DNA of 64,000 nt from Meghimatium bilineatum (Eukaryota > Mollusca > Gastropoda > Stylommatophora > Philomycidae). Shown one piece after another: positions 20,047 through 32,944 of this stretch. The DNA lies in NCBI GenBank assembly GCA_034231615.1, contig CM067316.1:24513791-24577790 (forward strand), in the 5' to 3' direction. Position numbers and translations under genes: made by a program. Position 1 is the first letter of the stretch. Each line of letters opens with the position of its first letter. The notes under the pieces were generated by a model. The model was not told where the DNA came from and did not search any database. It worked only from the letters and a program-made list of their open reading frames with translations.

Positions 20047-20230
20047 AAAAAACTTTGTCCCATGATGACATTAACAAGTTCTAAAAAAAAAAAGGACAGG
20101 AGCAAATCTTTGAAAAAGTGTATAAACAGGAACTGCTACATTGACCCATAATTCTATACTGTTCCCAATTGTCTTTCTTTTGATGCAACCTTCTAAAATA
20201 ATACTTTGTCTTAAGGAAGCTTACGTCTAA

Positions 20231-20440
20231 ATCTCCCTGGCATAGTGGTTAAGCTGTTTGCCTTATGTTCAAGAGGTCACGGGTTTGAATCCGGCTCATG
20301 TTGTCTTGTTTATAAGGTGGATTTTTTCGGAGATCCCTGTGGATTATCACTTGAAGCTATGGAGTTAAAAATTTAGCCTAAAATGAATTACATCCATATC
20401 CCAGAATAATTACAACATGAAAGAGGTAATACTCCAAATG
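20231..20440 (+). mobile_element. tRNA-derived SINE, family S3
   Basis: The A box TGGCATAGTGG (20238-20248) and B box GGTTTGAATCC (20282-20292) are spaced as in a tRNA gene. The body (TGTTGTCTTGTTTATAAGG ... GGATTTTT ... CTATGGAGTTA) matches the reverse complement of 62880-63110. It is therefore a SINE and not a functional tRNA gene. The acceptor stem is not closed. Confidence 0.75.
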
Positions 20441-21639
20441 TATGTTTTCCTTTGTTATCTTGGGCAGATCTTTTCCCCGTTAACAGCAACCATGTCTTCC
20501 AATAGTAGTTTTCTTTCTAAAATTCCTGTATACTTAAATAACGCATCTATTGTAATTTTAAAGTAAATTTAATCAATAATGTTAACAAATTTAAGAAACC
20601 GAAGACATGTTATTCCTATTTAAATTGTAATACTTTCACAAATTTCCACAGAAGGCTTCTGATATTGAATAAATCAAATAAAAGCTTATATTTCTTTTCT
20701 TAAATACCTAAACTTATACTTATGGCTTCCCAAACTTGATCAAACATTTCCACAGTTGAATCAATTTTATAAATACTAATAACAACAATATGAAGTAGTG
20801 TCTTAGAGATGTGCAGAACGTTTTTAAAATATAATTATGACTTTGAGAATCATGGTTAAATTTGATCCAGAAATTGAATTTAAAAACAAATTACAACCTC
20901 TAATCATGAAAAATGTTGGAATTGAACTTCTTTTTGAATGTTGTAAGATTTTTTAAACATCATCTTGATGGAATAAACATCATAAAAATATAAATAAGAC
21001 TTGCAAATAAAAATTACAATCAGGCACAGTGGTGAAATTATATAAAATAACAATAATTATAATTACAACCTTAAGTAAGAATGAATAATTACAAATCACA
21101 ACCTTTGAATGAGATATGTATGCTTGGCAATATCCAAACTGGAGGACATGTACAGCTGCTTTCAGTTAACTAGACTATTCACGCACGCACACACACACAC
21201 ACATATATATATATAAAAGCAGTATCTACAATTTTATTGGGATAGGCAGGTACTCGCAGTGTACCCACCTTTTATACTTGTTTTTTACTTTGGTTCTGAT
21301 TTGGTTCAACCTAAAGAAACTTTCATGCATGCCCAAAACAAAAATTTAACAGTGACATACTCAAATGATCATCACATTTATTTGTGATCAGAATGGTAAA
21401 TGGTCAATGACACTGGCTGGTCTCTTGACGATAAATTAAAAGATAAAATTAGTGTCAATAAACAACCCAAAATTGAAGATGGATTACCAGGATCTGAATT
21501 TATAGCTAATCCGTCCACTTTCCCAGGTAGTGAAATTAATAATAAAGGAGGTCTCCCATTTAGAAATATCTAATGTCACCTTTGCAAAACACTGGACAAT
21601 TTCGTTTCGTATTTCATCAATTATACAGTCTTGCTGGTT
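20441..21639. other. No gene seen; CA/TA microsatellite
   Basis: A (CA)n(TA)n microsatellite lies at about 21183-21217. The rest is AT-rich with no exon recognised. Confidence 0.5.
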
Positions 21640-22215
21640 AATCGAGATTCATCCTTCAAGTGACACATTTGACTTTGCCAGTGATTTTCATTAGCTGGCA
21701 AGTCAAAGTATATGCAAAGTGGCCAATGATCAGAGACATCAGCCAAGTAAGTGATGCTGTGTGGATCAGTGCACAGAATTGATTAGGTGAAGGGCTTGCC
21801 TTTTCCAAAGAGGAATGTATTGTGAATGCAAAAGTAGAAATGCAGAGTTAATTCAGTCATGTCAACCTTATGGAAACATTTGGTTCTAGAGTCATTCTTA
21901 AGGATATCAGGAATTCTTATGAGTTTTCTGGTCTCAATTTGTAAATTCCAGTTGGTATTGTTTCGTGTCTTCTTCATGAAACATGATCAATACTATGTGA
22001 TCTAATGCATCGTAAGAGAATCTCCAGAACTACTGTTGTCAATAAATTGCAGGAACTCATCAAATAAATTCCAGTCTTGCTGGATCATCCTTCTGAAGTG
22101 ACAAATGTGAATTTTCCTGTGATTTTCATTAATTACTTTGTATATGCCATGTGTTAATAGCCAATGAAAATAATGGGAAATGTCAAATGTGTGACATTAG
22201 AAGAATGATTTCTAA
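21640..22215. repeat. Small inverted-repeat elements, two related copies
   Basis: At 22082-22213, ATCATCCTTCTGAAGTGACA and its near-inverse at the right end (rc ATCATTCTTCTAATGTCACA) form a hairpin with inner GATTTTCATTA / ATTTTCATTGG. A related half-copy, TTCATCCTTCAAGTGACACA and then GTGATTTTCATTAGC, begins near 21647. They look like short MITEs of one family. No clear target duplication was found. Confidence 0.5.
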
Positions 22216-25116
22216 TTTAGCCCACAGGACTTAAATTGTGATACCTCGGTTTACATCTGGCAAATGAACACGTGTAATTACTTCAGTAGGCTATTTCTGC
22301 ACATTTCATTCTAATACATCGTTAGTAAAGTTCAAAGAGGAGATTGAGACTTTAACGTGTAAGCTGATATTTTGAATTTCATTAGTCCTAAAAATGTATT
22401 TTATCAACCGTGTGTTGTAAGTAGACATACAATTTTATAACCACCTATATTTGTTTAATATGGGCCTAAATTAATATTGTGGCCTCCATGGGATTTTGTA
22501 GAAAATTGCTGTCTTTGAAAGCCTTTTGACGTAGGAACCGAACAAATAGTTGTGTTATTTATTATTTAATATTTACTGCCTTTAGAGGAATCTTTGATGA
22601 CTTTTATCATGTAATTCATTACCTCTTTTTGTGGAAAATGTTATGGATCAGACACCTGTTTATATTAATATAATAATTGTGTGATGGATTTATTTATCAC
22701 TGAGTTGGAAGTAGGCCTATATATTTTTTTATCCTTCACCATGCTGCATTAAAATTTAGGAATTTTCACCTGTCACTGCATTTATTTTTTGTCCTTACAT
22801 GCTATTTATGGAGGGCATTTCAATAATGCAATATTTTTGTTGTTTTTAAAGCTGTGTGTATAATTTTTGTTCATGGAAAAGGAATGCTTACTGAATGTAA
22901 TGATGTAAGTTTCGTTGGTGTATGTGTGATATCTGAGATGAATTACAAAATAACATTATCGATTCAGTCTAGAATTTTGGTGAAAACTTTGATACATTCA
23001 ATCTGGGATGGAATGCTGCTGACTAGGCCTAGACTACTGCATCGTTATTTTATAATCAAACTACTTGTTCATATAACATTCATCTTTGAAAACAAGCAAA
23101 CCATGTCAATTAAACTAACATTATTGGCTATGCAAAATAAATCAGAATTTAGAAAAGAATTCCTAAAAAATTCTTAAATTCTGACAATTTTGCCGGATTA
23201 TATCGGTGGCTGAATACAATCACATCGTAACTATATCTTGTCCTATTGACATTAATTATATTAGGAAATGGAAGATAATTGTCTACTTTCATTTCCTTTA
23301 TTAACTGGTTGAATAATGTTTGTTTACAATCATAATATTCTTGTTCAAAGAGGTGTGTAGCAATGGGTGGCTGTAGTCACGAACAGCTACGAAAAATGCG
23401 TATTATCTTTCGACTATAGTTGCTCACAGCATGGTGAAGGTTATAATTTCACCAACAATATACTTGTTAATGTTCACTGGTACAGTACATATTTCAAGGA
23501 GACTGCTAACGACAATGTTTAGGCATACTATCTCTCACTCTAAGTGACGTGTCCTTATTGCCAGAGAATATTGCCCTTATTGCCACTCTATAAGCCTCTC
23601 GGTTCTGTGCAAGCTGCCCGACTTCTGGCAATGTCATGTTCAGAAGGTCTTGAACTGCCTCTTCTTCTTTTTCCTAGAACTTTACCCTCCTTGATTAATC
23701 TTTTTAAACCACTGTGTCTCTTTATATATGTTCGAAATATGTTGGGGTTTTTTATATTGATGGTCTACTATAAATTCAGTATATTTAAGAGCAGAACTGA
23801 AACCAATATCTTCTAGGGTCTGAATATCATCTTTAATCCATTACATTGCAATGAACATAAGTTTGAATATCATGTTTCTTTAACACTTATCAACTTCATT
23901 TTGTATAATTAAAAAACAAATTTCCAGCAGTATTTTCTGAAGAAAAGGTTGGTCTTTTTTGTTTGTTTTAATCATATAGTTTCTTGGGATGCAAGGCCAC
24001 TGATAAAAAGGGGGTCGGAGTGCACATCTGTTCAAGCTATTCTTAGCAAACCAGAACAAGGCACAGCGCTAGAACTTTTGCTACATAAAAGGTACGACCT
24101 CCCAGCATTCTTTCTTTATTAGGCGCAGAAATATACACATGAATTTGGATGAAAGACCATTTTTTTTTAAAAATGTTGCTTACAAGTTTGTGTGATCTTT
24201 ACAGGTTTTAACTCTCTTGTAATACAGATGCTTGTCCCACAAGGTTGAAAGGTATGTAATTGTTACTTGGATATGTAGAATTTGGATTTAAGAAAATACA
24301 ATTCAGAACCGTGTGTCCACACGGAAAAAGTTAAGGGAAAAAGAATGTTTTCAAGTCAAATATCAACTTTATAAGGGTACATTACATATATCAACATGTT
24401 ATAAATATTGTTGAAGTAATGAATTGTGGGAACTTGTTTGCAATTAGTTTAATTAAAAAATTAGCCTTTTGCAAGATGCTAGCAATATGGATTGGACCAG
24501 AAAAATGCTCCCTCTCGGAACTAGCATAACATTTTAAGCTGAGCTAAACAGATGATCTGAGTGTGGAAGAAAATGGGATAGACCCAATGGCAACATTGAG
24601 TGAAATAGTGGAACAGAAATTTAAAGATCTGAACTATTAAATTGAACTATGTCTGGATCAAAATGCAGAAAATAATAAATGAATTAGAGCAATGGCACAC
24701 TTTTGTTGCAGCTGTAACTCTTTATCTCCGAAAGGGTTTTCCAGCTCTTTCGTAATGTATTTAGAAGTAATTATAAAAGTGAAGGTTTTAGCAATTCACC
24801 AGCAGAAGGGGTCTGCTTAATTGTCTGGTTTAGCGGTTTGTCAGAGATAAGGAGTTCATTAGCATAATAGGCTAAATTATGATGATTTAGAAAATGCACA
24901 TTCTTAGTACAATGACAGAAATGTATATCAGAGATATATTTGACAATATTTTCCTGAAAACAAAATATCCTTGTCCTTATAGTCCATGCTGTGTGGAGTT
25001 GGTTATCATGTTTTTCCACAGCCTTCTCTTTTATGTGCTGTCAATCATTTTCAATATCAATGTTTTCCAATACCTGGCTGTCTAGCATCATCTATATTGG
25101 TCTTTCTCAACCAATC
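22216..25116. other. No gene seen
   Basis: Long AT-rich stretch. A 107-codon plus-strand frame at 22854-23177 and a 90-codon frame at 23544-23816 have no recognisable domain and no splice context. I regard them as chance frames. Confidence 0.4.
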
Positions 25117-25345
25117 TTGAGGTTGTGCAGTGCAGTCATTAGCGCACTGCTTCACATATGAGTAGTCCTTGGTTCATTCCCCAGTTGAGGCAAAAATATT
25201 TTTTCAGATTGCAATGGCTTTCGGGTCAACCCAGCTTTAATTGGGTACTGGATTAATCTGGGAAGTAAAGACTGCAAGGGAGAGGAGATGGTTACTGCCC
25301 TCATATAGCAGAGCTACTGAACTGTGAGATTGCTAGCATTTCACA
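25117..25345 (+). mobile_element. tRNA-derived SINE, family S2
   Basis: The head has the B box GGTTCATTCCC (25171-25181) and an A-box-like block near 25130. A junction CAGTTGAGGCAAAAATATTT follows, then a body with GGGTACTGGATTAATCTGGG and AAGTAAAGACTGCAAGGGAG. That body resembles the central part of family S1 despite a different head. The minus-strand copy at 10790-10930 keeps only the head. Confidence 0.75.
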
Positions 25346-25494
25346 CCACTATGGCATTAATAGATGCTACAATCAATACAATCTTTTTGGTTTTTTATGT
25401 ACTTCCTGACATTCCGCCGTCTCATTTCCATATTTCCATTGGATACGTTTGTTTGTTGTGATAATTTTTCCATTCATCGTCTTTTGATGTTTTG

Positions 25495-25565
25495 TGTGTA
25501 TCTTGATAAAAACCTTTTGGTTGAAAAATTGAATATTATTTGTATATTGTAATTTGTATGTTTTC
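25495..25565 (+). repeat. TGATAA / stem / GAAA motif with shared tail
   Basis: TTGATAAAAACCTTTTGGTT and then GAAAAATTG gives a perfect AACC/GGTT stem. It is followed by GTATATTGTAATTTGTATG, matching the tail of the element at 1505-1640. Confidence 0.45.
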
Positions 25566-25843
25566 TTGTGTGCACATCATTTCCCCCTAGTTTTAGATAT
25601 AGTCTGTCATGTCTGATTGAAGTGATTATATAAACCTGTGTAATACGTAAGTACGATTAATAGATGCTATGGGCTAACTTTACTACTACCAATCTTGCCT
25701 GTTGTTATGATGTACTAAAATTTTATCTCCTCATAATTTGTCCAAAAATGTGGACTCTCTCTTTCTGATGTAACTTTTTAAATTAACTCCTTTCAAGATA
25801 TCTTCATTATATTTTTTATCTGACCAACCATTATGCTCTAAAC

Positions 25844-26183
25844 CAGGGGTGGGCAAACTATGGCCCGCGGGCCGCATGCGGCCCACCATTGGATATTTTG
25901 CGGCCCTCAAACACATTTTTAAATACACGAACATTGTTAAAATATTTGCAAAACCTTTTATCCATATTAGAAAATATACTGTTATAGTGTAAGTCTGTTA
26001 GAAATGTAATTTATTTCAGAAGTTATCTACATTATGTAAAACTACCTTTCTTTACAATAAAAATATTTAATTGATTACTTACCGAGAATTTTAAACAAAA
26101 ACATACATAATATTATATGCAGCCCTCCAATAGCTTTACAATTTTAAATGCGGCCCTCTGCACAAAAAGTTTGCCCACCCCTG
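25844..26183. mobile_element. 340-bp hAT-like MITE
   Basis: The left end CAGGGGTGGGCAAACT and the right end AGTTTGCCCACCCCTG are perfect 16-bp inverted repeats. The 8-bp duplication CTCTAAAC flanks it at 25836-25843 and 26184-26191. The subterminal GCGGCCC-rich blocks and AT-rich centre are typical of non-autonomous hAT elements. No transposase is encoded. Confidence 0.96.
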
Positions 26184-26661
26184 CTCTAAACATTTGTCTA
26201 TTAAACCAAATCTCTACGGTTCAAGATTCACATTCATACATCGTAATTGGTTTGATACAGCTTCTAAGAACTCTCTCACTTCGATTGACAAAGAAATACT
26301 ACATAGTGTAATCTTCACAGCAAAATCAGCAATACCTAATTTTGCAATGACAAACCACAGAGTATATAACAAAAGTAATACAAAAATGATAAAATGGTAT
26401 TTCTGCACAACATAAGGCTGAAAAATATATATAGGGCCTACAGTTAATACATCACAACCAACTTCTCAATGACAAGTAATACTTTCTAAACAGGTAAAAT
26501 TCTCTGCTCCAATTGTGGAGCTTCAGGTATAATCAAATCATAAACTAGTACATGTATGTTTCTTAAAGTTCAGTGTTTTAGATATGAAAAAATGTGCTTC
26601 AATAATGAACACATCAACAAGTATGAAAATATAACATTTCACAACCTCTTAGTTTTATGGC

Positions 26662-27212
26662 AAAACATATGTAATTACAACTGTACTTTCATACTATCAG
26701 TAGTATTTATATGTCTATCAAAACATATGTAACTACAACTGTACTTTCATACTAACAGTAATATTTATATGTCTATCAAAACATATGTAACTACAACTGT
26801 ACTTTCATACTATCAGTAGTATTTATATGTCTATCAAAACATATGTAACTACAACTGTACTTTCATACTATCAGTAGTATTTATATGTCTATCCAAACAT
26901 ACGTAACTACAACTGTACTTTCATACTATCAGTAATATTTATGTCTATCAAAACATATGTAACTACAACTGTACTTTCATACTATCAGTAGTATTTATAT
27001 GTCTATCAAAACATATGTAACTACAACTGTACTTTCGTACTAACAGTAATATTTATGTCTATCAAAACATACGTAACTACAACTGTACTTTCATACTATC
27101 AGTAATATTTATGTCTATCAAAACATACGTAACTACAACTGTACTATCATACTATCAGTAGTATTTATATGTCTATCAAAACATAGGCCTATGTAACTAC
27201 AACTGTGTTATT
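26662..27212. repeat. 58-bp minisatellite interrupted by a LINE fragment
   Basis: About nine copies of AAAACATATGTAACTACAAC and then TGTACTTTCATACTATCAGT with a variable TTTATATGTCTATC end (55-58 bp). One more partial unit follows at about 27647-27690, beyond the LINE fragment at 27235-27645. The array was therefore split by that insertion. Confidence 0.93.
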
Positions 27213-27234
27213 ATTCAGAAAGTCAAAACAGGTT

Positions 27235-27645
27235 ATGTATGTAGGGGATGGGTGGAGTCATCAGAGAGAGCTAAAATGCGGGCATCACTATGGAAACTAA
27301 TCCATGTGCGTGGAGGGAAATGAGCAGGCCAACCAATTAGCTATCCTTGCCACCATAACATAGGTCAGCCTATGGACTGAGCGAACATATTCATTGCTCT
27401 TCGAGAGTCTGCATGACCAGAGGATTTTGAGAAAAATGAGCATGACTCAATATTGAGAATGCAAGAACTGGGAGTGAAGATGGGTGTGGTCATAGAGAAC
27501 GCCTGACAAAGATTTCAAAGAGAGCAGTGAACCGTCATAGAACTGGAACGATCAGCTGTTACACCCTGAGAGATTTACTGAAGCGGAGATCTGAGCACCT
27601 ATGGACATGTCCGGTGTGAGAGGAGGATAATGAATAAACTAACAC
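27235..27645 (+). mobile_element. RNase H LINE C-terminal fragment, plus strand
   Basis: About 400 bp align by eye to the reverse complement of 4815-4367 (for example CACACCGGACATGTCCATAG and GGATGGGTGGAGTCA). Plus-strand pieces read CYTLRDLLKRRSEHLWTCP. This matches the minus-strand LINE's C-terminal zinc-like block. It lies within the 58-bp minisatellite. Confidence 0.8.
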
Positions 27646-27982
27646 CTAACAACAACTGTACTTTCATACTATCAGTAGTAGTTACATGTCTGTCAAAATA
27701 CAAATATGGAGAAAAGAATCATGTTTATAGCATTTCAACAAAATTCTTAAAATTATTATCCATGCTGGATTAACATTTCCATGTAAACATTAGCCTCATA
27801 TTTGTACATATATATTTTAGTTAAAATCAAACAAGCTCATTCTAAATGCTTATAATAGGGAGTTGCCCTGGTGTTAAAGTTTTGCGCTGATCTCTTATCC
27901 TGAAAGTCCTAATGAGTCACCAGTATTGCAATTCATACAATTTTAGATCATCCCTAACTGTTAGAGGTGTGACTATATGTCT

Positions 27983-28537
27983 AACACTGTCAGAGATGTA
28001 TGAAACACTAACAAATCCAATACTGTTGGAGATGTATGAAACACTAACAAATCCAATACTGTTGGAGATGTATGAAACACTCACAAATCCAATACTGTTG
28101 GAGATGTATGAAACACTCACAAATCCAATACTGTTGGAGATGTATGAAACACTCACAAATCCAATACTGTTGGAGATGTATGAAACACTAACAAATCCAA
28201 TACTGTTGGAGATGTATATTACTCACAAATCCAATACTGTTGGAGATGTATATTACTCACAAATCCAATACTGTTGGAGATGTATATTACTCACAAATCC
28301 AATACTGTTAGAGATGTAGGCCTATGATACACTCACATATCCAATACTGTCGGAGATGTATGAAACACTAACAAATCCAATACTGTCAGAGATGTAGGCC
28401 TATAATACACTCACAAATCCAATACTGTCAGAGATGTAGGCCTATAATACACTCACAAATCCAATACTGTCAGAGATGTAGGCCTATGATACGCTCACAA
28501 ATCCAATACTGTCAGAGATGTATGAATCACTCAGAAG
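27983..28537. repeat. 36-bp minisatellite with TAGGCCTA-bearing variants
   Basis: About 14 units of GAGATGTATGAAACACTAAC followed by AAATCCAATACTGTTG. Shorter variants (TATTACTCAC) and four variants carrying GATGTAGGCCTAT are present. Since 36 is a multiple of three, long frames on both strands (135 and 79 codons) are artefacts of the repeat. Confidence 0.93.
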
Positions 28538-28729
28538 TCCCTAGTGGAAGTTGTACACATTAAAGAATCCTTGCTCATTCAGAAGGCAATAAAGGTAAGT
28601 TGAAAAAGCTGCTGTCCTTGTAAAGAATTAAGTTTAAAATTTATGTCTGCTCATTGGTAGAGTAGTTACAGAACTTCTACGAACTTGTTTGTGGTTCAAA
28701 AATAGATAATCCACATTGTATGACAATAT

Positions 28730-28896
28730 CTTCTTCTTCTTCTTCTTCAGCGTTCATTCTCAAACTCCCGCTGGATTTCTCTTGTAACAGGACAATGGTC
28801 CTACAAGATTTCCAGTTCAATATAGTCCAGAGAATGGAAATGCGTTGTGTTGCCGTTTTATTTGCGCCAATGGCCCAACACATCCGTCTTCGGCGG
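28730..28896 (-). mobile_element. Short retroposon with (GAA)n tail
   Basis: Flanked by a 13-bp target duplication, TGTATGACAATAT, at 28717-28729 and 28897-28909. On the minus strand it ends in a GAAGAAGAAGAAGAAGAAG tail, as expected of a 3' end. The 150-bp body (TGTTGGGCCATTGGC ... CTGGACTATATTGAACTGG) is either a 5'-truncated LINE or a SINE; I do not recognise the family. Confidence 0.85.
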
Positions 28897-28984
28897 TGTA
28901 TGACAATATGATTTGGATGTATTACTGTTGCCTAAAAATTCAATATTTGAAAAGCAATGTCACGTAAGTTTATATAGGATAGAT

Positions 28985-29135
28985 TGGTAGCATATCCTAT
29001 TCAGGAGTAGCATCAACCCAGCATTTTTTGGCTTTAGTGATTTTCTAGGCAATATAAATATGTTCAGTGGTTTGCAATTTCTTTCTGAATGATTTGGATG
29101 CACAACTGCGAGTGCTAGGATATACTACAATTAAA
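28985..29135 (-). mobile_element. SINE-like repeat, family S4
   Basis: Shares CAGCATTTTTTG, GATTTTCTAGGCAATATAAA and TATGTTCAGTGG with the copy at 32945-33125 in the same orientation. The head is lost here. Confidence 0.45.
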
Positions 29136-29889
29136 AAATAAATAATTTCAGTTAATCAGTTAATTTTGATATTCAAAAAGTTCAACTGCTTGTTGTACCA
29201 TTTAGAATAGAAAATGCCTGATTTTCAGCATGTCCTTTCATTTTGAAAATATTTAACAAGCAAGACATATCAAAACTCATAATGTCATTTCTTGAATACA
29301 TTTCTCCTACAATGGCAATAACAGTATTCATAAATTAGATTATTGAAATTATATTTAATATGAGTTACTGTTTTGTGATATTGAAATACCATTTTTTTGG
29401 TAGATCAGAAGATGTAATTGTTTCTTATAGCTTAAAAGTTTGGAATCTCAGGTTTTAAGTTACATTCCATTCCATTTTCTTGTTTACTAGAAGATGTGTT
29501 CTCAAGCTATAACATCAGAAAAGACAATTATTTGTCAGACATGTCATTGGAAAATAGAGTTTAGAGAATAAAGGTGTTTAGATAAAATGAATGGGGGACA
29601 ATATAGAAAAAAAATTCTGGATGGTCCAACATCATTGCATCATAAAATCTCAGAACTGTCTGTGGAGATATGCAAGTCTAACCACATATGCCAGCTGACA
29701 TAGTATATAATTATAATATATTTATATAGGTCTATACAAAATAGAAAGAATTCACACTAAATTTGGATTTGTCCAGGTTTTGCTAGTTTCTGAATATTTC
29801 TAAGATAGAAGTTTTCACACATGGGCCTATGTGAAAATAAGAATTGTAAATGGGAAATACACCACCGTATATCGTTCATTAAAATGCTT
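29136..29889. other. No gene seen
   Basis: AT-rich; no exon or repeat family recognised. Confidence 0.4.
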
Positions 29890-30830
29890 TATAAGGAGCA
29901 ACAAGCCTCTGTACACATGATGGAGAAACATCCTACTGGTTTGAGTTCCACAAAGGAGTCAGACACGGATGTATTCTGCCACCACATCTATTAAACATAC
30001 ACACAGAAAACTATCATAAAAAATGTATGAGACGACCTGCATTATAAACAGTGTCAACACCTTAATATCGTAGGACATGAGATTCCAGAAATTAGGTATG
30101 CAGATGACACCACCATAATGTCAAGGAGTTCCAGAGGTTTATAGCATGTAATTATGTCAATTAAAAATCAGAGCTTGGCACAAAATCTTGTCCTCAATTT
30201 CAAAAATAGAAAAATAATGCATAGGCCCTATCAAAAGAAATAGACTCACACCTAAAATATGAGCAAAAACAATTAGAAAATGTCAGAAACTTTGAATATC
30301 TTCGGGTCAACCATCAACACCACAGGAGATTTCTCTGCAGATATTAGAGACTAGTCCTAAAAAAAATATCACAGGTGAAAAATCTATGGTATGGGGCAAA
30401 CAGAAAAACAAAGATACATCTATAAGAAGCTATATTTTTTCACTGGAAACATATTATTGTGAGACCTTGACTATGACATCTGCAGTGGAAAAGAAAATAT
30501 TTGTATTAAAAATTAAATGTTATAGAAAGGTCCTATGAATATCATGGACAGAAAGACAATGCAAATTTCCACAAAGACCTCAATAGAAGAAGACTGACAT
30601 CTCAAAACTATTAAGAAACACAAGCTAATATTATTTTGAACAAAAAAAAGACAATGTTTTAGAAAGATTAATCATGGAGGGAAAAGTTCTAGGAAGGAGA
30701 TAAGAGGCAAAACAAGATGGACACTGGATATCAAAGACCTAAAGATAATGCTGGAAGAGACTGGAGAGCTTGCACAGAAGCAAGAGGGTTTACAGATTGG
30801 CAGTGAGGACAACATTCTGTAAAAGACAGA
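29890..30830 (+). mobile_element. LINE with RT catalytic box, plus strand, decayed
   Basis: Plus-strand blocks, in order: WFEFHKGVRHGCILPPHLLN (about 29940), IPEIRYADDTTIMS (about 30090, the RT catalytic YADD), FGSTINTTGDFSADI (about 30300), a KCYRKV-like block (about 30515) and a TRWTLDIKDLK block (about 30720). The order is that of an RTE-like LINE. Numerous stops show it is long dead, though the catalytic aspartates are still readable. Confidence 0.75.
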
Positions 30831-32128
30831 TCACATAGAAACAGAAAATATTCATTATTTCATTGTTTTAGGTTTGGACCAAATTAACTTTCAGTTCCAG
30901 AAAAAGTTCATCACATCTGTTTCATAATATTTAATACCATATTATTGATAAATTGGGTATAAGCCTATATTGTATGTAATTGAAGAGGAAATAGGCTACA
31001 CAAAATTATCATGTTAATAAAGTGTTACAATTTTTTTAATTGGAATGAAAAATTACAGTTTTTAAAACAGAAAAATAATATGGAAATTATGTTTTTAATA
31101 AACATATTGCAACTGACTTACTTTGTGAGTAATCTGAGGTGTTCTGATCAATTTTTTAGGTATATTACAATACAGTAATTAGTTATAGTCAATATACAAT
31201 TTATTTGATACATTTATATGTCTACAACTGTTGACATAATGTAAACTTTTCTTAATGAATTCATAAGAAAAAGAGTAAGGAACTATGTAAAAATCTACAT
31301 CATAACAATTTGATTATTTACAAGCTTTTTTTTACTTAGTACAACTGACCCTACTTTGTGTTCTATTCCATAAGCCACTTCTCCTTGCAGAATTATCAGT
31401 TCTACTATTTTGAAATGAACTAAGTATTCTACTAAATATTCTATTTTAAGTACTTTTGATGTTATAGAGGTTTTGAGAACTCCTGACTGTAAGCAATCAG
31501 CATAAATGTATCTAAATTTAACTAGGCCTCTTTGATTTTGTTAAATTATTGAGCTGATTATAACTAGGTAATTATAACTGCTACTGAAATCTTATGTCTT
31601 TGAATGGCTATGAAGAAGAACAAGGCTTGTTCTACATTGTGTCTAGATGCAGTGGGTATCACCATAATTTCTCAGAAATAATCAACACACATGGAATGAT
31701 AACAATTGGCTGTTCAAGACAGAAATGACTTGTTTCAGTGATAAAGGAAGTGAAAGTATTCTTGCATGTAGCAGTAAAGAATTGTGTTAACTTTAAATCT
31801 GTATTAGTGAACCACAAAATATCAACTGAAAAAAGTAAGATGGATGGAAACCAAAACTAATATATTGGTTATTGGTCCCATAGAGCGTTTGAATATAGCA
31901 TGTATATCATTTTACAGAACTGCCCACTGTATGACAACACGAGAAGAAAGCAATGGCGATCCGAAACAACTCCGACGGAAAAGCTCTAAAGCACTGCTCG
32001 GGGCTGGTAATCACAGTAAAGTTCATTGATGAAATCCACATCAGCATCTAACTTTGACTGGAGAGTGAGGAAAAATAAGAATCAGGTAAATTGGTCAAGA
32101 AAGAGTTCATATTTATCCTTGTGTAGAC
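30831..32128. other. No gene seen
   Basis: AT-rich. A slightly GC-richer patch at 31930-32010 (CGATCCGAAACAACTCCGAC) stands out but shows no family I recognise. Confidence 0.35.
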
Positions 32129-32761
32129 CAGAACTGGGCAAACTTTATTGGTCCATGAATCATATGCAGGATTGTTCAACAAGTCATGAGTCAGGCACCT
32201 AAAGAGCTTTTCTATGTCTGAACAAGAGGCATGTTTTACATTGTGTATTTCACAATTTTTTTAATTCCATAAAAGGCCTCTATGATCCTTTGGTCAAAAG
32301 ACTAGTAGATCAGAGACAAAGCATTTGTGACCTTATATTATCTTCATTAAAAGTTAAAAAAACCACTGTTTCCTAAAGTCTCAGTTCTGAACATGTTTCC
32401 ACTCAAACAATTAATTATTTGATATAATGGTTTTCTCTATATCACTGTTTAGTCTTTTATTTTCATTTTGTGGATACTGATTTTTTAAAGTAAATGTTTT
32501 GTTTCTTGTGCATACAGTGCGCACATGTTTGTGATTTCTTCTTCTAAATTTTTTTTAAACTTCTGCAAGTTATCATGGTTTAGTTCAGAGAAGGCAATGC
32601 ATTGTGGATTTTACAGCTTGGATGTGATAGCTTATGATTTGATATTTTGTGAGCTCTGGGGCCAGTGCACAGACTATAACAATTTTTAATCTGCCTGGTT
32701 GGTCAGTGAAAATGGCTTGGATGAATGAATTTAATTAATGAGCCATATTTTGCTAACCTTG
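32129..32761. mobile_element. 633-bp degenerate hAT-like element
   Basis: The left end CAGAACTGGGCAAACTTTAT and the inverted right end CAAGGTTAGCAAAATATGG are diverged inverted repeats. The flanks GTGTAGAC (32121-32128) and GTATAGAC (32762-32769) match in 7 of 8 bases. No transposase domain is visible in the AT-rich interior. It appears older than the 25844 element. Confidence 0.65.
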
Positions 32762-32944
32762 GTATAGACCATATATTTTGTTCTAACCACAGCATTAGTG
32801 ACATATTTGTAGTCCTTTCACAATTTTTTACAATATGAGCAAGGTTTGCAATTATTTAAAAAAAATAAATAATTATTAGTAACTGATAGTCAAGTTCTAC
32901 CTTTTTCACAACTACAACTAAAATGTTGGGTTTTTTCATGATAT

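Noticed and set aside
20231-20300. Functional tRNA gene
   Set aside because: A and B boxes are good, but acceptor and anticodon stems do not close and the flanking body is a SINE shared with 62880-63110.
22854-23177. 107-codon plus-strand frame as a gene
   Set aside because: No domain, low complexity, and typical of chance frames in AT-rich DNA.
27912-28319. 135-codon frame of repeated MYETLTNPILLE
   Set aside because: Artefact of a 36-bp minisatellite; the opposite strand is open as well.
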